Below, in pieces: positions 1 through 9,695 of a stretch of DNA of 64,000 nt (position 1 is its first letter; every line of letters starts with the position of its first letter). The stretch comes from Stanieria cyanosphaera PCC 7437 (GTDB taxonomy: Bacteria > Cyanobacteriota > Cyanobacteriia > Cyanobacteriales > Xenococcaceae), in NCBI RefSeq assembly GCF_000317575.1, contig NC_019748.1, positions 3,616,501 through 3,680,500 of the forward strand. The letters run 5' to 3'. A program made the translations under genes and the position numbers. Under the pieces are notes generated by a model, which had not been told where the DNA came from, did no database searches, and saw nothing but the letters and a program-made list of their open reading frames with translations.

Positions 1-621
1 GATTGGCAAGTTCCCCCTCACCCTCTAATTTTACCCACCATACCACCATTAAACTCTTTACCTACTCAATTAGTAATTGAGCAAGACACTCAACAGTCGA
101 TTATTATGTTGGGTTATTTAAGTGCAGCAGTAAAAAATGATGATTATCCTGTCTTAAAGTTATTGAGTACTTATTTGGGTAATGGTCTTTCTAGTCGTCT
201 GTTTGTGGAATTAAGAGAAAAACGGGGATTAGCTTACGATGTTTCGGCATTTTATCCTACTCGCCTAGAATCTTCCTCTTTTATCGCTTATATGGGAACT
301 GCACCCCAAAATACGGAAATTGCTTTAGAAGGGTTAAAAGCAGAAATCGACCGTTTAAGTGAACATCAACTTACAGAAGCGGAAATACAAGGAGCAAAAA
401 ACAAATTATTAGGTCAATATGCTTTGGGAAAACAAACTAATGGTGAAATTGCTCAAATTTATGGTTGGTATGAAAGTTTGGGTTTAGGTTTACAGTATGA
501 CCAAGAATTTCAACAACAAATTGAAAAAATTACTGCAGAAAGAGTACAGCAAGTTGCACAGCGTTATTTAACTGAGCCTTATATTTGTCTTGTTGGCCCT
601 GCCTCAAATAAAGCCTGCTAG
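1..621 (+). CDS. M16 family peptidase, C-terminal part (5'-truncated by window edge)
   Basis: The reading frame is open from base 1, so this is the 3' end of a longer gene. About 206 residues are visible. They contain the signature of the second M16 (insulinase/processing-peptidase-like) domain: a GLSSRLFVELREKRGLAYDV stretch followed by the GAKNKLLGQY helix region. The zinc-binding HxxEH motif belongs to the first half of M16 proteins and is not expected here. In cyanobacteria such proteins are usually encoded as tandem M16 pairs, so a partner may lie upstream. It is probably a zinc-dependent peptidase or its non-catalytic partner. The substrate is unknown. Confidence 0.88.
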   Translation, partial: DWQVPPHPLILPTIPPLNSLPTQLVIEQDTQQSIIMLGYLSAAVKNDDYPVLKLLSTYLGNGLSSRLFVELREKRGLAYDVSAFYPTRLESSSFIAYMGTAPQNTEIALEGLKAEIDRLSEHQLTEAEIQGAKNKLLGQYALGKQTNGEIAQIYGWYESLGLGLQYDQEFQQQIEKITAERVQQVAQRYLTEPYICLVGPASNKAC

Positions 622-948
622 ATTTTTACTACAAATTAGGTTGATGTAAACTAGTAATCAGTCTTGTCATGTTGATTTTTTAATCATATAATATAATTGA
701 ACTAGTTGTTCCCAGTTCCAAAATTTCATAAAGCGGTCAGTTTCCTTAGCAAGAACATTGATCGCTTTTTCACTTTTATTGAGATCAAGTCTGTTAACCG
801 TCAAAATAATATAACTATTCAAAAGAACAGAAGAAAATTTGTCTAAAGAAAAACTAAGCAGTTAGTGAAAAGTAACCTTAAACTTGGTAAATCTGGTAAC
901 AGTCATGTTTAGCGTGATGGCTTTGAAGAATTCAAATTTTATTTACTA
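622..948. other. intergenic spacer, no gene seen
   Basis: This is an AT-rich spacer between the M16 gene and glpK. No tRNA, convincing terminator or coding frame was recognised. It presumably holds the glpK promoter. Confidence 0.5.
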
Positions 949-2457
949 ATGACTAATCAGACAACTCAATACATCCTCGCTCTTGACTTAGGAACGACAG
1001 GCAACCGCGCAATTATTTTTGATCGAGAAGGGAAAGTTGCAGGTCAAACTTATCAAGAACTTACTCAATACTATCCCCAACCAGGATGGCTTGAACACGA
1101 CCCTAATCAAATTTGGCAAGATACACTTAATTGTCTGCAAAAAGTTTTAGCAAATAATCAAATCTCGGCTTCTAGTGTAGCTGCCATTGGTTTAACTGTA
1201 CAGAGAGAAACTTGTTTACTTTGGGATAAAACAACAGGTCGACCTTTACATAAAGCTATTGTTTGGCAGGATCGTCGTACAGCTAAATTGTGTAATCAAT
1301 TAAAAGAACAAGGTAAAGCATCAGAAATTCAAGAAAGAACTGGTTTAGTTCTCGATGCTTATTTTTCTGCTACTAAACTTGCTTGGTTATTAGATTGGGT
1401 TAAACAAAATTATTCCGATATTAATTGGGATAATGTTCTTGCTGGAACTGTAGACACTTGGATTCTTTGGAATTTAACAGGAAGAAAAGTTCACGCCACC
1501 GATCATAGTAACGCCAGTAGAACTATGTTGATGAATTTAGAAACTCTCGATTGGGATGAAGCTTTATTAGAATTATTTGGCATTCCTAGACAGATTATGC
1601 CCAAAATTGAACCAAGTATAGGTAGTTTTGGCACAACTGATCCAGAACTCATCGGTGCAGCAATTCCAATTACAGCGATTTTTGGCGACCAACAAGCAGC
1701 CTTATTTGCCCATGGATGCGATCGCCCTGGTTTACTAAAATGTACTTATGGTACTGGTTGTTTTCTAGTTGCTCAAGCAGGAGAACAAATTACTCGCTCA
1801 CAAAATCAACTACTTGCTACAGTGGCTTGGACGAAACAGGATGGTAAAGTACATTATGCTTTAGAAGGAGCAATGTTTACCACAGGAGCTTGTATTCAAT
1901 GGTTGCGTGATGGATTAAAAATAATTGATTCGGCTGCTGAAACAGATACTTTATCCCGTCAAGTAAACGATACTAATGGAGTTTATTTCGTTCCTGCTTT
2001 AAGTGGTTTGGGCGCGCCTCACTGGGATATGAATGCTCGCGGAGCATTTTTAGGTATTACTGGTGGTGTCAAACGAGAACACATGGTCAGAGCAGTTTTA
2101 GAAGCGATCGCTTATCAAGTCAAAGAGGTGGTAGACGCGATTAATTTAGATTGTGATACACCTGTATCATTATTAAAAGTCGATGGTGGTGTTGCTCAAA
2201 ATGATTTTTTGATGCAGTTTCAAGCAGATGTCTTGGGTATTCCTGTAGAACGTCCTGCTGTCGTAGACGCTACCGCCCAAGGTGCAGCTTTTGGAGCAGG
2301 TTTAGCGATTGGTTTCTGGGATGATTATAGTAGTTTAGTTTCTAGTAGTGCAGTCGACCAAATTTTTAAACCAGGTAAAAACTCAGCAGATGCTCAAGCT
2401 AACTTTAAAATCTGGCAAAAAGCAGTAGAACGCTCTAAAAACTGGATTGATCAGTGA
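949..2457 (+). CDS. glpK: glycerol kinase
   Basis: This FGGY-family kinase of 502 residues has the usual length for GlpK. It phosphorylates glycerol with ATP to sn-glycerol 3-phosphate in the cytoplasm, feeding lipid synthesis or glycolysis. The N-terminal phosphate-1 motif LDLGTTGNRAIIFD (residues 12-25) differs slightly from the common DQGTTSSRA form. GDQQAALFAHGC and the KCTYGTGCF segment in the middle match GlpK, as does the C-terminal VDGGVAQNDFLMQFQAD segment. It is followed 75 bp later by a dehydrogenase on the same strand, with which it may be co-transcribed. The last codons run into a CAGTGA-type repeat. A related FGGY sugar kinase is the alternative, but the motifs favour glycerol. 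Confidence 0.93.
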   Translation: MTNQTTQYILALDLGTTGNRAIIFDREGKVAGQTYQELTQYYPQPGWLEHDPNQIWQDTLNCLQKVLANNQISASSVAAIGLTVQRETCLLWDKTTGRPLHKAIVWQDRRTAKLCNQLKEQGKASEIQERTGLVLDAYFSATKLAWLLDWVKQNYSDINWDNVLAGTVDTWILWNLTGRKVHATDHSNASRTMLMNLETLDWDEALLELFGIPRQIMPKIEPSIGSFGTTDPELIGAAIPITAIFGDQQAALFAHGCDRPGLLKCTYGTGCFLVAQAGEQITRSQNQLLATVAWTKQDGKVHYALEGAMFTTGACIQWLRDGLKIIDSAAETDTLSRQVNDTNGVYFVPALSGLGAPHWDMNARGAFLGITGGVKREHMVRAVLEAIAYQVKEVVDAINLDCDTPVSLLKVDGGVAQNDFLMQFQADVLGIPVERPAVVDATAQGAAFGAGLAIGFWDDYSSLVSSSAVDQIFKPGKNSADAQANFKIWQKAVERSKNWIDQ

Positions 2458-2532
2458 AAGGTGATCACTTACCAGTGATGACTGGTTCTTGTCTCCCTTT
2501 CTCCTTCTGCCTTTTTACTTTACTAATAACCA

Positions 2533-3423
2533 ATGACTAATAAAAAAATTGCTTTTTTAGGATTAGGATTAATGGGCGGTTCAATGGCTGCTAATCTTAC
2601 TCGCCGAGGTTATTCAGTCAAAGCTTGGAATCGTAATAGCGATCGCCCTGGAATAGCAATGGCTGCTGAAGCTGGTGCAACTATTGTTAATTCTATTCAA
2701 TCTGCTGTAGCAGATGCAGAAATTATTTTTTCCTGTGTGGGAGATGTTCCTGATGTGGAAGAAGTATTATTAGGTGAGGCAGGGGTAGTAAAATATGCCC
2801 AACCTGGTGCTTTAGTAGTTGACATGAGTACCATTGGTAGCGAGGCAGCTAAACAAATTGCCACCCAATTAAATCAACATCAACTTCGTTTTCTCGATGC
2901 CCCTGTTTCTGGAGGAGATATTGGAGCAATTAATGGAACTCTTACCATTATGGTAGGAGGCGAACCTGAAGACTTTGAAGAATGCAAGCCGTTATTTGAA
3001 GCAATGGGTAAAAATATTCGTCTTTGTGGTTCTGTTGGTAGCGGACAAGGAGTGAAAATGTGCAATCAAATCCTTGCGTCTCTCTACATGGTAGGTTTGT
3101 GTGAGGCGATGACAATGGCAGAAAAACAAGGCATTGATCGCAATTTAATTGTAGAAGTTTGCGGTACTGGTGCTGCTGCTTCTTGGGCATTAACTAATTT
3201 AGGTCCCAAAATTATTGAATCTGATTACAATCCAGGTTTTCCGATTAAACACATTCTCAAAGATTTACGTTTGATCCAAGAAATTGTGGAATCTTCAGGC
3301 GAAAATTTACCAGGAGTTCAATTAGCAGAGCGTTTATTTAAACTAGTTCAAACTTTAGATCATGGTCAAGGAGGAGAACAAGGAACACAAGCGATGATTA
3401 GAGCTTATGACAGTGACCAGTGA
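2533..3423 (+). CDS. NAD(P)-dependent beta-hydroxyacid dehydrogenase (HIBADH/GLYR family)
   Basis: This 296-residue cytosolic oxidoreductase is of the 6-phosphogluconate/3-hydroxyisobutyrate dehydrogenase superfamily. A Rossmann motif GLGLMGGSMAANL lies at residues 10-22. The substrate-binding DAPVSGG motif is at 122-128, and the catalytic lysine with its partner asparagine lies in GVKMCNQ (K175, N178). The family interconverts hydroxyacids and semialdehydes. Cyanobacterial members are often closest to succinic-semialdehyde or glyoxylate reductases, but the substrate cannot be fixed here. The final residues AYDSDQ are encoded by the start of a dispersed CAGTGATCAGTGATCAG-type repeat, so the C-terminus looks repeat-extended. 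Confidence 0.88.
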   Translation: MTNKKIAFLGLGLMGGSMAANLTRRGYSVKAWNRNSDRPGIAMAAEAGATIVNSIQSAVADAEIIFSCVGDVPDVEEVLLGEAGVVKYAQPGALVVDMSTIGSEAAKQIATQLNQHQLRFLDAPVSGGDIGAINGTLTIMVGGEPEDFEECKPLFEAMGKNIRLCGSVGSGQGVKMCNQILASLYMVGLCEAMTMAEKQGIDRNLIVEVCGTGAAASWALTNLGPKIIESDYNPGFPIKHILKDLRLIQEIVESSGENLPGVQLAERLFKLVQTLDHGQGGEQGTQAMIRAYDSDQ

Positions 3424-3450
3424 TCAGTGATCAGTTACCAGTTATCAGTT
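3415..3450. repeat. CAGT(G/T)A(T/C)CAGTTA-type short tandem repeat
   Basis: Overlapping units of CAGTGATCAG and CAGTTATCAG form a run across the end of the preceding dehydrogenase gene. The same type of run recurs near 11,938-11,962 and 31,758-31,806. These are typical short tandemly repeated sequences of cyanobacterial spacers. Confidence 0.7.
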
Positions 3451-3623
3451 ATCAATGACAACCATCTGCCTTCCTCTACGCGTAGCGTCTCTGCCTTAAT
3501 TTTTACTTGCTACTTTATAACTGCCTTCTGCCTTCTGCCCTCTGCCTAAGCGGAGCGCACTACCGAAGGTCTCTGCCTTCATCATGTTATCAGCAATTAA
3601 CCATCAACCATCAACCATCAACA

Positions 3624-4244
3624 ATGAATAATCAACCATCAACTATTAACCAAGACCAATATAAACAAAAAATGCAACGGCGTAAGGAAGTACAAGAACA
3701 ACGCCTGGCCGAAAAAAATCGGGAAAAAGGATTAATTATTGTCAATACTGGCAATGGTAAGGGAAAAACTACGGCTGCATTAGGAATGGTGCTACGTTCT
3801 CTCGGTCACGGCTACCAGGTGGCGATTATCCAGTTTATTAAAGGTGCTTGGGAACCAGCCGAAAAAGCAGTTTTAGAACAATGGCAAGGACAATTACAGT
3901 TTCATGCAATGGGAGAAGGCTTTACCTGGGAAACTCAAAACCGAGAAAGAGATACAGAAAAAGCGATCGCAGCATGGCAGAAGAGTTTAGAATATATTCT
4001 CAATCCTGAATACAAGTTAGTTTTGCTTGATGAAATTAATGTTGCGCTTAAACTTGGTTATCTAGATGTGTCTGAAGTTTTAGAGGGATTAGCACAAAAG
4101 CCTGCTGACTCTCACGTAATCCTGACTGGTAGAGGTGCGCCTCCAGAATTGATTGAGAAAGCAGACTTAGTGACTGAAATGACCTTAGTTAAACATCCTT
4201 TCCGCGAACAAGGAGTTAAGGCACAACCAGGAATTGAGTTTTAA
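3624..4244 (+). CDS. cobO: cob(I)yrinic acid a,c-diamide adenosyltransferase
   Basis: This CobO/BtuR family protein transfers the adenosyl group of ATP to cob(I)yrinate or cobinamide in adenosylcobalamin synthesis, in the cytoplasm. The P-loop GNGKGKTTAALG lies near residue 43, followed by AIIQFIKGAW and the LVLLDEINVALK acidic segment of the family. The frame is open further upstream to 3507. That upstream part is low-complexity spacer repeat (CAACCAT units), so I start at ATG 3624, giving 206 residues, close to the family's usual ~200. ATG 3672 is also possible. No clear Shine-Dalgarno is visible for either. Confidence 0.9.
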   Translation: MNNQPSTINQDQYKQKMQRRKEVQEQRLAEKNREKGLIIVNTGNGKGKTTAALGMVLRSLGHGYQVAIIQFIKGAWEPAEKAVLEQWQGQLQFHAMGEGFTWETQNRERDTEKAIAAWQKSLEYILNPEYKLVLLDEINVALKLGYLDVSEVLEGLAQKPADSHVILTGRGAPPELIEKADLVTEMTLVKHPFREQGVKAQPGIEF

Positions 4245-4255
4245 ACCAATCTGAT

Positions 4256-4777
4256 TTAACGTTTGTTACCTAACCATTTAGCTGCCACTGCACCTAATAC
4301 TGCACCAATGACAGGATTACTGAGAAACTTAACTAAAGCAGGTTGATCAGCCATAACATCTTGAAAAATATCAGGATGGCTATGATAAGCAAAACTAGCT
4401 AATTTGGTAACGTCATCAGCACTCATCCGATTAGGATTATGAGTAGACAAACCTAGTTGTCTTTCTAAATCTCGATCGCTTAAACCTCTCTGTTTCAAAT
4501 GTTTAAAAAATTCTCTGGCAACATCATCGCGTTCGTTGGGTTTAATTTGCGCGATCGCTTGCTGGAGTTCTGGTTCCATTTGAGCGGGAGGAATGCGATC
4601 GGGATGAAAGGCACGACTAAACAAACCATGTCTTTCTTGTCTAGTAGAACGTTGAGCAAAATCATCAAAATTTTGATAATCTTTTTTAGGATCGACAGGT
4701 GCATCGTCAAAAGATTCCACATCCCCTTGCGCCAAGTCGTTCATTATTTCTCTTCTATAATCTTTACTACTACTCAC
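4256..4777 (-). CDS. conserved-looking cyanobacterial hypothetical protein
   Basis: This is a 173-residue protein of unknown function. It is hydrophilic and rich in Asp, Arg and Gln. A central part resembles helical segments (PNERDDVAREFFKHLKQRGL). A short glycine/alanine-rich hydrophobic tail (NPVIGAVLGAVAAKWLG) could touch a membrane. No enzymatic motif was recognised. It is convergent with cobO with only 11 bp between the stops, and followed upstream by a small lipoprotein gene on the same strand. Confidence 0.7.
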   Translation of the reverse strand: MSSSKDYRREIMNDLAQGDVESFDDAPVDPKKDYQNFDDFAQRSTRQERHGLFSRAFHPDRIPPAQMEPELQQAIAQIKPNERDDVAREFFKHLKQRGLSDRDLERQLGLSTHNPNRMSADDVTKLASFAYHSHPDIFQDVMADQPALVKFLSNPVIGAVLGAVAAKWLGNKR

Positions 4778-4837
4778 TTTGTTTCTCCATTCTTTAGGTT
4801 TGACAGATTCTTAATTGCTCTTATTAAAAGATGACGA

Positions 4838-5269
4838 TTATTGATATTGAACTTGACGCGATTGTTCGTCATATTGAGCAGTTAGAATCAACTTTTTATC
4901 TGGGGCGTACATCAAGACGGTCAGATCTTGATTAGGAAAGTTACGATGAAAACCTTGTATTAAAGATTTTGCTAAAGGACGCACTTCATTGGGTTGTACT
5001 TGTCGGTTAATTACAACGCCTAATTTATTGTTATCGCGTACGTAAGCGTCGCTAATTAAACCATTACCAGTTTGAACTACCCAATCACCAAATTTTTGTC
5101 CAGTAGCACTATTACCTCTTTCCAATTGAGAGTAAACTTGACCGTTTGCTGCTGGTAGTTGATTAACATCTTGAGCTACAGGTGCGCTAGAACAAGCCGT
5201 AGTAATTGTTAAAGTTAAACACAAAACAATTGCAGCAATTATTTTGCGACTTCTTTGCCAAAAATTCAC
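4838..5269 (-). CDS. small putative lipoprotein
   Basis: This 143-residue protein begins with a basic n-region (WQRSRK), a hydrophobic stretch and a lipobox-like TTAC (Cys near residue 26), followed by the usual Ser-Ser. It is therefore probably lipidated and anchored in the membrane facing the periplasm. The mature part resembles no enzyme known to me. It has a compact alpha/beta-looking pattern (GDWVVQTGNG, NKLGVVINRQVQ, DLTVLMYAPDKKLIL). The neighbouring 173-aa gene and a CsbD-like gene lie on the same strand. Confidence 0.72.
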   Translation of the reverse strand: MNFWQRSRKIIAAIVLCLTLTITTACSSAPVAQDVNQLPAANGQVYSQLERGNSATGQKFGDWVVQTGNGLISDAYVRDNNKLGVVINRQVQPNEVRPLAKSLIQGFHRNFPNQDLTVLMYAPDKKLILTAQYDEQSRQVQYQ

Positions 5270-5385
5270 TTATTGTCCCTCCATTAAAAATTAATAGTTT
5301 TACTTGAGTTGAAAAGAGAGATTGTGAATAAATTTAAATTATCTCTCTCCTCTATTGATTTAGTTTAAATAGTCTTTATTCAAGA

Positions 5386-5556
5386 TTATTTAAGAGCATC
5401 TTTGGCATCTTCGACTGTATGTTCAACTTCAGCTTCAGTTTGTTTTGCTTTGCCTTTTGCCTCTGTTTCGGGATCGCCAGTTACTTTACCAGCAGCCTCT
5501 TGTGCTTTGCCCGCAATATTTTTACCAGTAGCTTTAGCTTTATCTTCGGTACTCAT
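5386..5556 (-). CDS. CsbD-like small stress protein
   Basis: This 56-residue protein begins MSTEDKAKATGKNIAGKAQE and continues with GKVTGDPETEAKGKAKQ, the composition and motif pattern of the CsbD family. The family is of small, hydrophilic, helical general-stress proteins of unclear function. A purine-rich ribosome-binding site (AGGAGAAA) lies about 10 nt before the ATG. It sits between the lipoprotein gene (same strand) and the divergent htpX. Confidence 0.85.
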   Translation of the reverse strand: MSTEDKAKATGKNIAGKAQEAAGKVTGDPETEAKGKAKQTEAEVEHTVEDAKDALK

Positions 5557-5844
5557 AATTTAATTTCTCCTGAATTTAATTAAATAGTGATTTTCAACTT
5601 CAAAAAAGTTATTTTCAAACTTGAAACTAATAATCACTGTAAAGAACATTTTTTGTTTAATCGTCTATCGTAAGCAATATAGTTTTTTAGTGACAATTAG
5701 ATAGATTTGGGTAACTAAACAAATGTGTGATTAATCTAATGATTTAGATTTTGTTATTCAAGAAATTCTATCTTTTGGTAGAGAATAAGCAATAAATTAA
5801 TTTGAGATGATACCGAATAAATAAAAAACTATAAATAAATTGTC

Positions 5845-6738
5845 ATGTTAGGAATTAATCAACTTAAAACGGCTGCTTTACTTGGGCTGTTAAGTGGAAT
5901 ATTAGTATTAGCGGGCTATTATTTAATTGGTAATGAACAAGGACTTTATCTAGGATTGATTTTTGCAGCTATTACTAGTTTTAGTTCGTGGTACTTTTCT
6001 GATCAAGCAGCTTTGGCAGCTTATCGCGCTCAACCTTTAACTCGTAATCAAGCACCAGAATTATATGATCTAGTCAATGATTTGAGTCAAAAAGCTCAAA
6101 TACCAATGCCAAAAATATTTATTGTTCCTACTAAAACTCCCAATGCTTTTGCAACAGGAAGAGATCCTAATCATGCTGCGATCGCAGTTACTGAAGGAAT
6201 TTTACAATTACTTTCACCTGATGAACTAAGTGGAGTTTTAGCACACGAACTAACTCATATCAAAAATCGCGATACTCTTACTCAAGCAGTAGCAGGTACA
6301 ATAGCAGGTGCAATTACTTTTGTTGGCAGGATTTTAAGTTTAGGTGCGCTTTATGGCCCTGTTACCCAAGATAATCGTCGTGGTGGTAATCCTTTTGGCT
6401 TACTATTTTTGATTATTCTTGCGCCTATTTCTGCTACTTTAATTCAATTAGCTATTTCCCGAACTCGCGAGTTTTCTGCTGATCGCGGTTCTGCTGAAAT
6501 TACTCAAAATCCGATTGCATTAGCTAATGCTTTACAAAAATTAGAAACTATTGGTAAGCAAATTCCAATGAATGGGAATCCTGCTTTTGAACCATTGTTA
6601 ATTATGAATTCTTTTTCAGGTGAAGGAATACAAGGTTTATTTCGGACTCATCCTTCTACCGAAGAAAGAGTTATTCGTTTGACGCAAATTGCCAAAGAAC
6701 TAGGTGCTAGCAATTCCAATTCTTTTGCTAAAGCCTAA
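5845..6738 (+). CDS. htpX: zinc metalloprotease HtpX
   Basis: This is a 297-residue M48 integral-membrane protease. Two hydrophobic segments at about residues 9-27 and 33-50 are followed by the zinc-binding HELTH motif (134-138). Two further membrane segments come around 148-170 and 185-208, with the third-ligand region EFSADRGSAE after them. HtpX degrades misfolded membrane proteins, with its active site facing the cytoplasm. The length and topology match the family. Confidence 0.93.
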   Translation: MLGINQLKTAALLGLLSGILVLAGYYLIGNEQGLYLGLIFAAITSFSSWYFSDQAALAAYRAQPLTRNQAPELYDLVNDLSQKAQIPMPKIFIVPTKTPNAFATGRDPNHAAIAVTEGILQLLSPDELSGVLAHELTHIKNRDTLTQAVAGTIAGAITFVGRILSLGALYGPVTQDNRRGGNPFGLLFLIILAPISATLIQLAISRTREFSADRGSAEITQNPIALANALQKLETIGKQIPMNGNPAFEPLLIMNSFSGEGIQGLFRTHPSTEERVIRLTQIAKELGASNSNSFAKA

Positions 6739-6856
6739 TCTCATAGCACATTGAAGGCAGAAGGTAAAAAGTAACAAGTAAAAGGCAGGAGGCAGATAGG
6801 CAGGGAAGATTTTATTAATATTGATACTAGAGGTATCACCCTTTCTTTCTTTCTCC

Positions 6857-7735
6857 TTATTCCCTCAGAGGGACAAAAACCGAGATAGCTTTAGAAATTA
6901 AACTAAAAGAAGCAGGAGTAGAAGTAGTTAATTCGCCATCAGTATTAATTTTGTGAGGTTTGCGAGTATCAACTTCAATATATTTTGCTTTAAGAGTTCT
7001 GACACCAGAAAGATGTTTGTGTTTTCCTCCAGGTAAACTCCAAATTAAAGGAAACATTTGCCACCAATGTTTAATTTCTAGACTATATAAATTTAGTAAT
7101 TGATCATCGATCGCGGCATCTTCTGCGATCGCCATACCTCCACCGTAATAACGTCCATTTCCCACAGCAATTTGAAGAGTTTTAACCTTAATTGATTGAT
7201 CATTACAACGAATTACTGCTCTCAAAGGACGAGTTTTCACTATTACTTTAAGCGCAGTAAAAAGATAAGCTAAAACACCAAAGCGACGTTTAGCACCTTT
7301 AGAGAGATTTTGAGTAATTTTGACACTTAGACCTAAACTCGCCACATTAAAAAAATATTTATCGTTGACACAACCTAAATCGATCTGTTTAATCTCACCA
7401 AAAGCAATTATTTTAGCTGCTTCAGGAATAGATTCAGGAATATTTAAAGTCCGAGCTAGATCGTTAGCTGTTCCCAAAGGTAAAATTCCTAAAGGAAGTT
7501 TAGTTTTTAATAAAGCCTCAGCTACGGCATTAAGAGTACCATCACCACCACCAACAATTACTAAATCTATTTGGTCTTGATATTGATAAATTAATTGAGA
7601 TAATTGCTCAGGTTTTTGATCCGGTTTGACAATTAATTCAAAATCTAGATTTTCTAAAGTAGTAACAACTTCTTTTAAACTTTCTTTGCCGTTGCGGGCA
7701 TGAGTATTGATTGATAATAATGCCCGTTGATTCAT
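6857..7735 (-). CDS. YegS/DAGK-family lipid kinase
   Basis: This 292-residue protein has a diacylglycerol-kinase catalytic domain. The ATP-binding GGGDGTLNAVAEAL motif lies around residues 62-75 and LPLGTANDLARTL at about 85-97. The C-terminal half carries the beta-sandwich of the family (GNGRYYGGGM; TDGE near the end). It likely phosphorylates a lipid such as diacylglycerol or phosphatidylglycerol, or a sphingosine-like molecule. The substrate cannot be read from the sequence. The gene is flanked by repeat-rich spacers and convergent with htpX. Confidence 0.88.
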   Translation of the reverse strand: MNQRALLSINTHARNGKESLKEVVTTLENLDFELIVKPDQKPEQLSQLIYQYQDQIDLVIVGGGDGTLNAVAEALLKTKLPLGILPLGTANDLARTLNIPESIPEAAKIIAFGEIKQIDLGCVNDKYFFNVASLGLSVKITQNLSKGAKRRFGVLAYLFTALKVIVKTRPLRAVIRCNDQSIKVKTLQIAVGNGRYYGGGMAIAEDAAIDDQLLNLYSLEIKHWWQMFPLIWSLPGGKHKHLSGVRTLKAKYIEVDTRKPHKINTDGELTTSTPASFSLISKAISVFVPLRE

Positions 7736-7834
7736 TTACAATTTCATCCAGAAATTCAGTTATTTATATCCTATCTATTTTGTTCAAATAGTTATCTTGT
7801 TGCTTGTTGAAAGTTAATACAGCGTTGCTTCATT

Positions 7835-7866
7835 TATAACAGTTCTCACGCTCTATGAGGTACACC
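7835..7866 (-). repeat. dispersed imperfect palindrome (family A), copy 1
   Basis: On the minus strand this reads GGTGTACCTCA, a short centre, then GTGAGAACTG and TTATA. It is one of at least seven copies in the window with the pattern TGTAYCTCA - short centre - GAGAA - (G)CTATA. Confidence 0.65.
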
Positions 7867-7946
7867 ATTAACAGTTATCAGTTAATATGGAATAGGGAAC
7901 AAGGTTGTATTTTCTACCTTTTGCTTTTGACTTTTTACTTTAAAAA

Positions 7947-9695
7947 CTAATTTTTTAGATAATTATTGAGTAAACAACTCGTATTAATCAAAATATATTG
8001 CTGATCTTGCCAAGCAACGCAATCATTTTGCCAAGACTTCAGTAGAGGCATATTTCCCTGTTTTAAACTGTTAATTGCTTGTTGGGTAATTGGTTGATGC
8101 TGTGTAATCCATTTATTATTTTCTAAATATTCAGGAGTAAAACTATTGGTTTCTAATAACCAAAAATCGACACCATATTTACGAATAAATTTTTTTACTT
8201 CTTCTGGATTATTGCTATATTGTGCTTGAATTAAATCAATGACTCGCTGACGAAAAAGATTATAATAGCCCAAATGATAAGGAATTGCATATTCTTTACT
8301 TACTAAAACTGAGCGTTGCGCAAAAGTAGGTAAATTGTCTCCTTCTAAAGCTAAAGTCGCAATCATAATATCTTTAGGCTGTTGAAGTAAAAACTGATAT
8401 AAAGTAGGATAATCACCAGTTTTATATTTGGTGAGGGGAAAATTTTTAACAAAACTAGGATAAAACAATAGAGCTATTGCGATCGCTACTGTTAAGCTAA
8501 CTGCAATTAATTTACCGATGATTGTATTATGATCATGAGTAGTTTGTATTTGTCTGATTAAAACATCCAAAATTAAAGTAATTGCGACCGCTGCTGCTAA
8601 AGCAATAATAATTCTAAAACTATGTCCTGTATAACGACTCGGAAGATGAAGCTTAAATAATAAAACATGAGCAGCAAAAAACATGAAGAGAGATACTATC
8701 AGTAAATGAGGTAATAAATTTATCTTTGTCGTTATTTTGTTACTCAATGGAAATTGTCGGGGAAATAAAGTTAAAATTGGTAAAAACAAGCCAAAAATTA
8801 AAGTTACTGGAGTGAACATTGAGGCAGGAAACATACCACTACGTCCACCACTAAACCAATAATCCCAAAAATTAGTTTGAAAAAAACTCGATCTGCCATC
8901 AGAAGCAAAATCTGGTAATTGTTTTGCAGTTTCTACAGTAATAGTAGGGCCATATTCAGAAACATCAAGAGCATAAGGTAGCATCACTGCGAAAGCTACA
9001 ATTAAACCAACCAAGCTAACATAATAATCCTGAAAATTGCGAGTTAAATAAGGTTGAATCCCACGCCATTTGATTAACTGGAAAATTAGCATTCCTGCTA
9101 CTAAAAATATAGCTTGGGGATAAAAAAGTCCTAAAAGAATAATAGTTATAGCGCAGGGAAATAAAGAACGTTTAGCTAAATAGTATAAGAAAGCCAACAA
9201 AAAAGGATAAACAAAAGCTCTAGGTGTAGCCGAAACTAAATCGTCTTTCATCCAAAGAGTTTGATTAAGTAATAACGTAAAAACAAAACAACCAAATGGA
9301 ATTGGAAAAATTTGTTGACATAGAAAAAAACTATAAAAAGTGACGATTATACTTAATATTGGTGGCAAAAGCTTGTTAAAAATTAGAGGATTTATTCCTA
9401 ACGCAGCAGCAAAACGATACAAATTACTATAACCACTAGGTGCGACTGATTGAAAATAATCAGCAATCAAATCATTGGGAAACAATTGTGGATCAATAAA
9501 TCGCAGCATCCAAAAAACGTGCTGTCGAGCATCATCTTGGACTACCCATTCACCATTAAAACCTTTTTGTAATGTTAACCAACCATAAATAGCTGCGAAA
9601 GTAAGCGCAAAAGTTAACCAAAAAAGCGATCGCTTATTAGTTAATTGTGAATTTGAAGCAAAAAAAAACTGATTGATTTGATTATTTAACATCAA
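7947..9695 (-). CDS. polytopic membrane protein, possible GT-C-type glycosyltransferase
   Basis: This 582-residue protein has about ten or more hydrophobic segments. The first extracytoplasmic loop after TM1 contains an acidic QDDARQH motif, reminiscent of the DD/ExD signature in the first loop of GT-C glycosyltransferases. The C-terminal ~120 residues are soluble (FLLQQPKDIMIATLALEGDN onward). GT-C enzymes move sugars from polyprenyl-phosphate donors, and the next gene upstream is UppS, which makes the polyprenyl carrier. That is suggestive context only. No specific family was recognised. Confidence 0.72.
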   Translation of the reverse strand: MMLNNQINQFFFASNSQLTNKRSLFWLTFALTFAAIYGWLTLQKGFNGEWVVQDDARQHVFWMLRFIDPQLFPNDLIADYFQSVAPSGYSNLYRFAAALGINPLIFNKLLPPILSIIVTFYSFFLCQQIFPIPFGCFVFTLLLNQTLWMKDDLVSATPRAFVYPFLLAFLYYLAKRSLFPCAITIILLGLFYPQAIFLVAGMLIFQLIKWRGIQPYLTRNFQDYYVSLVGLIVAFAVMLPYALDVSEYGPTITVETAKQLPDFASDGRSSFFQTNFWDYWFSGGRSGMFPASMFTPVTLIFGLFLPILTLFPRQFPLSNKITTKINLLPHLLIVSLFMFFAAHVLLFKLHLPSRYTGHSFRIIIALAAAVAITLILDVLIRQIQTTHDHNTIIGKLIAVSLTVAIAIALLFYPSFVKNFPLTKYKTGDYPTLYQFLLQQPKDIMIATLALEGDNLPTFAQRSVLVSKEYAIPYHLGYYNLFRQRVIDLIQAQYSNNPEEVKKFIRKYGVDFWLLETNSFTPEYLENNKWITQHQPITQQAINSLKQGNMPLLKSWQNDCVAWQDQQYILINTSCLLNNYLKN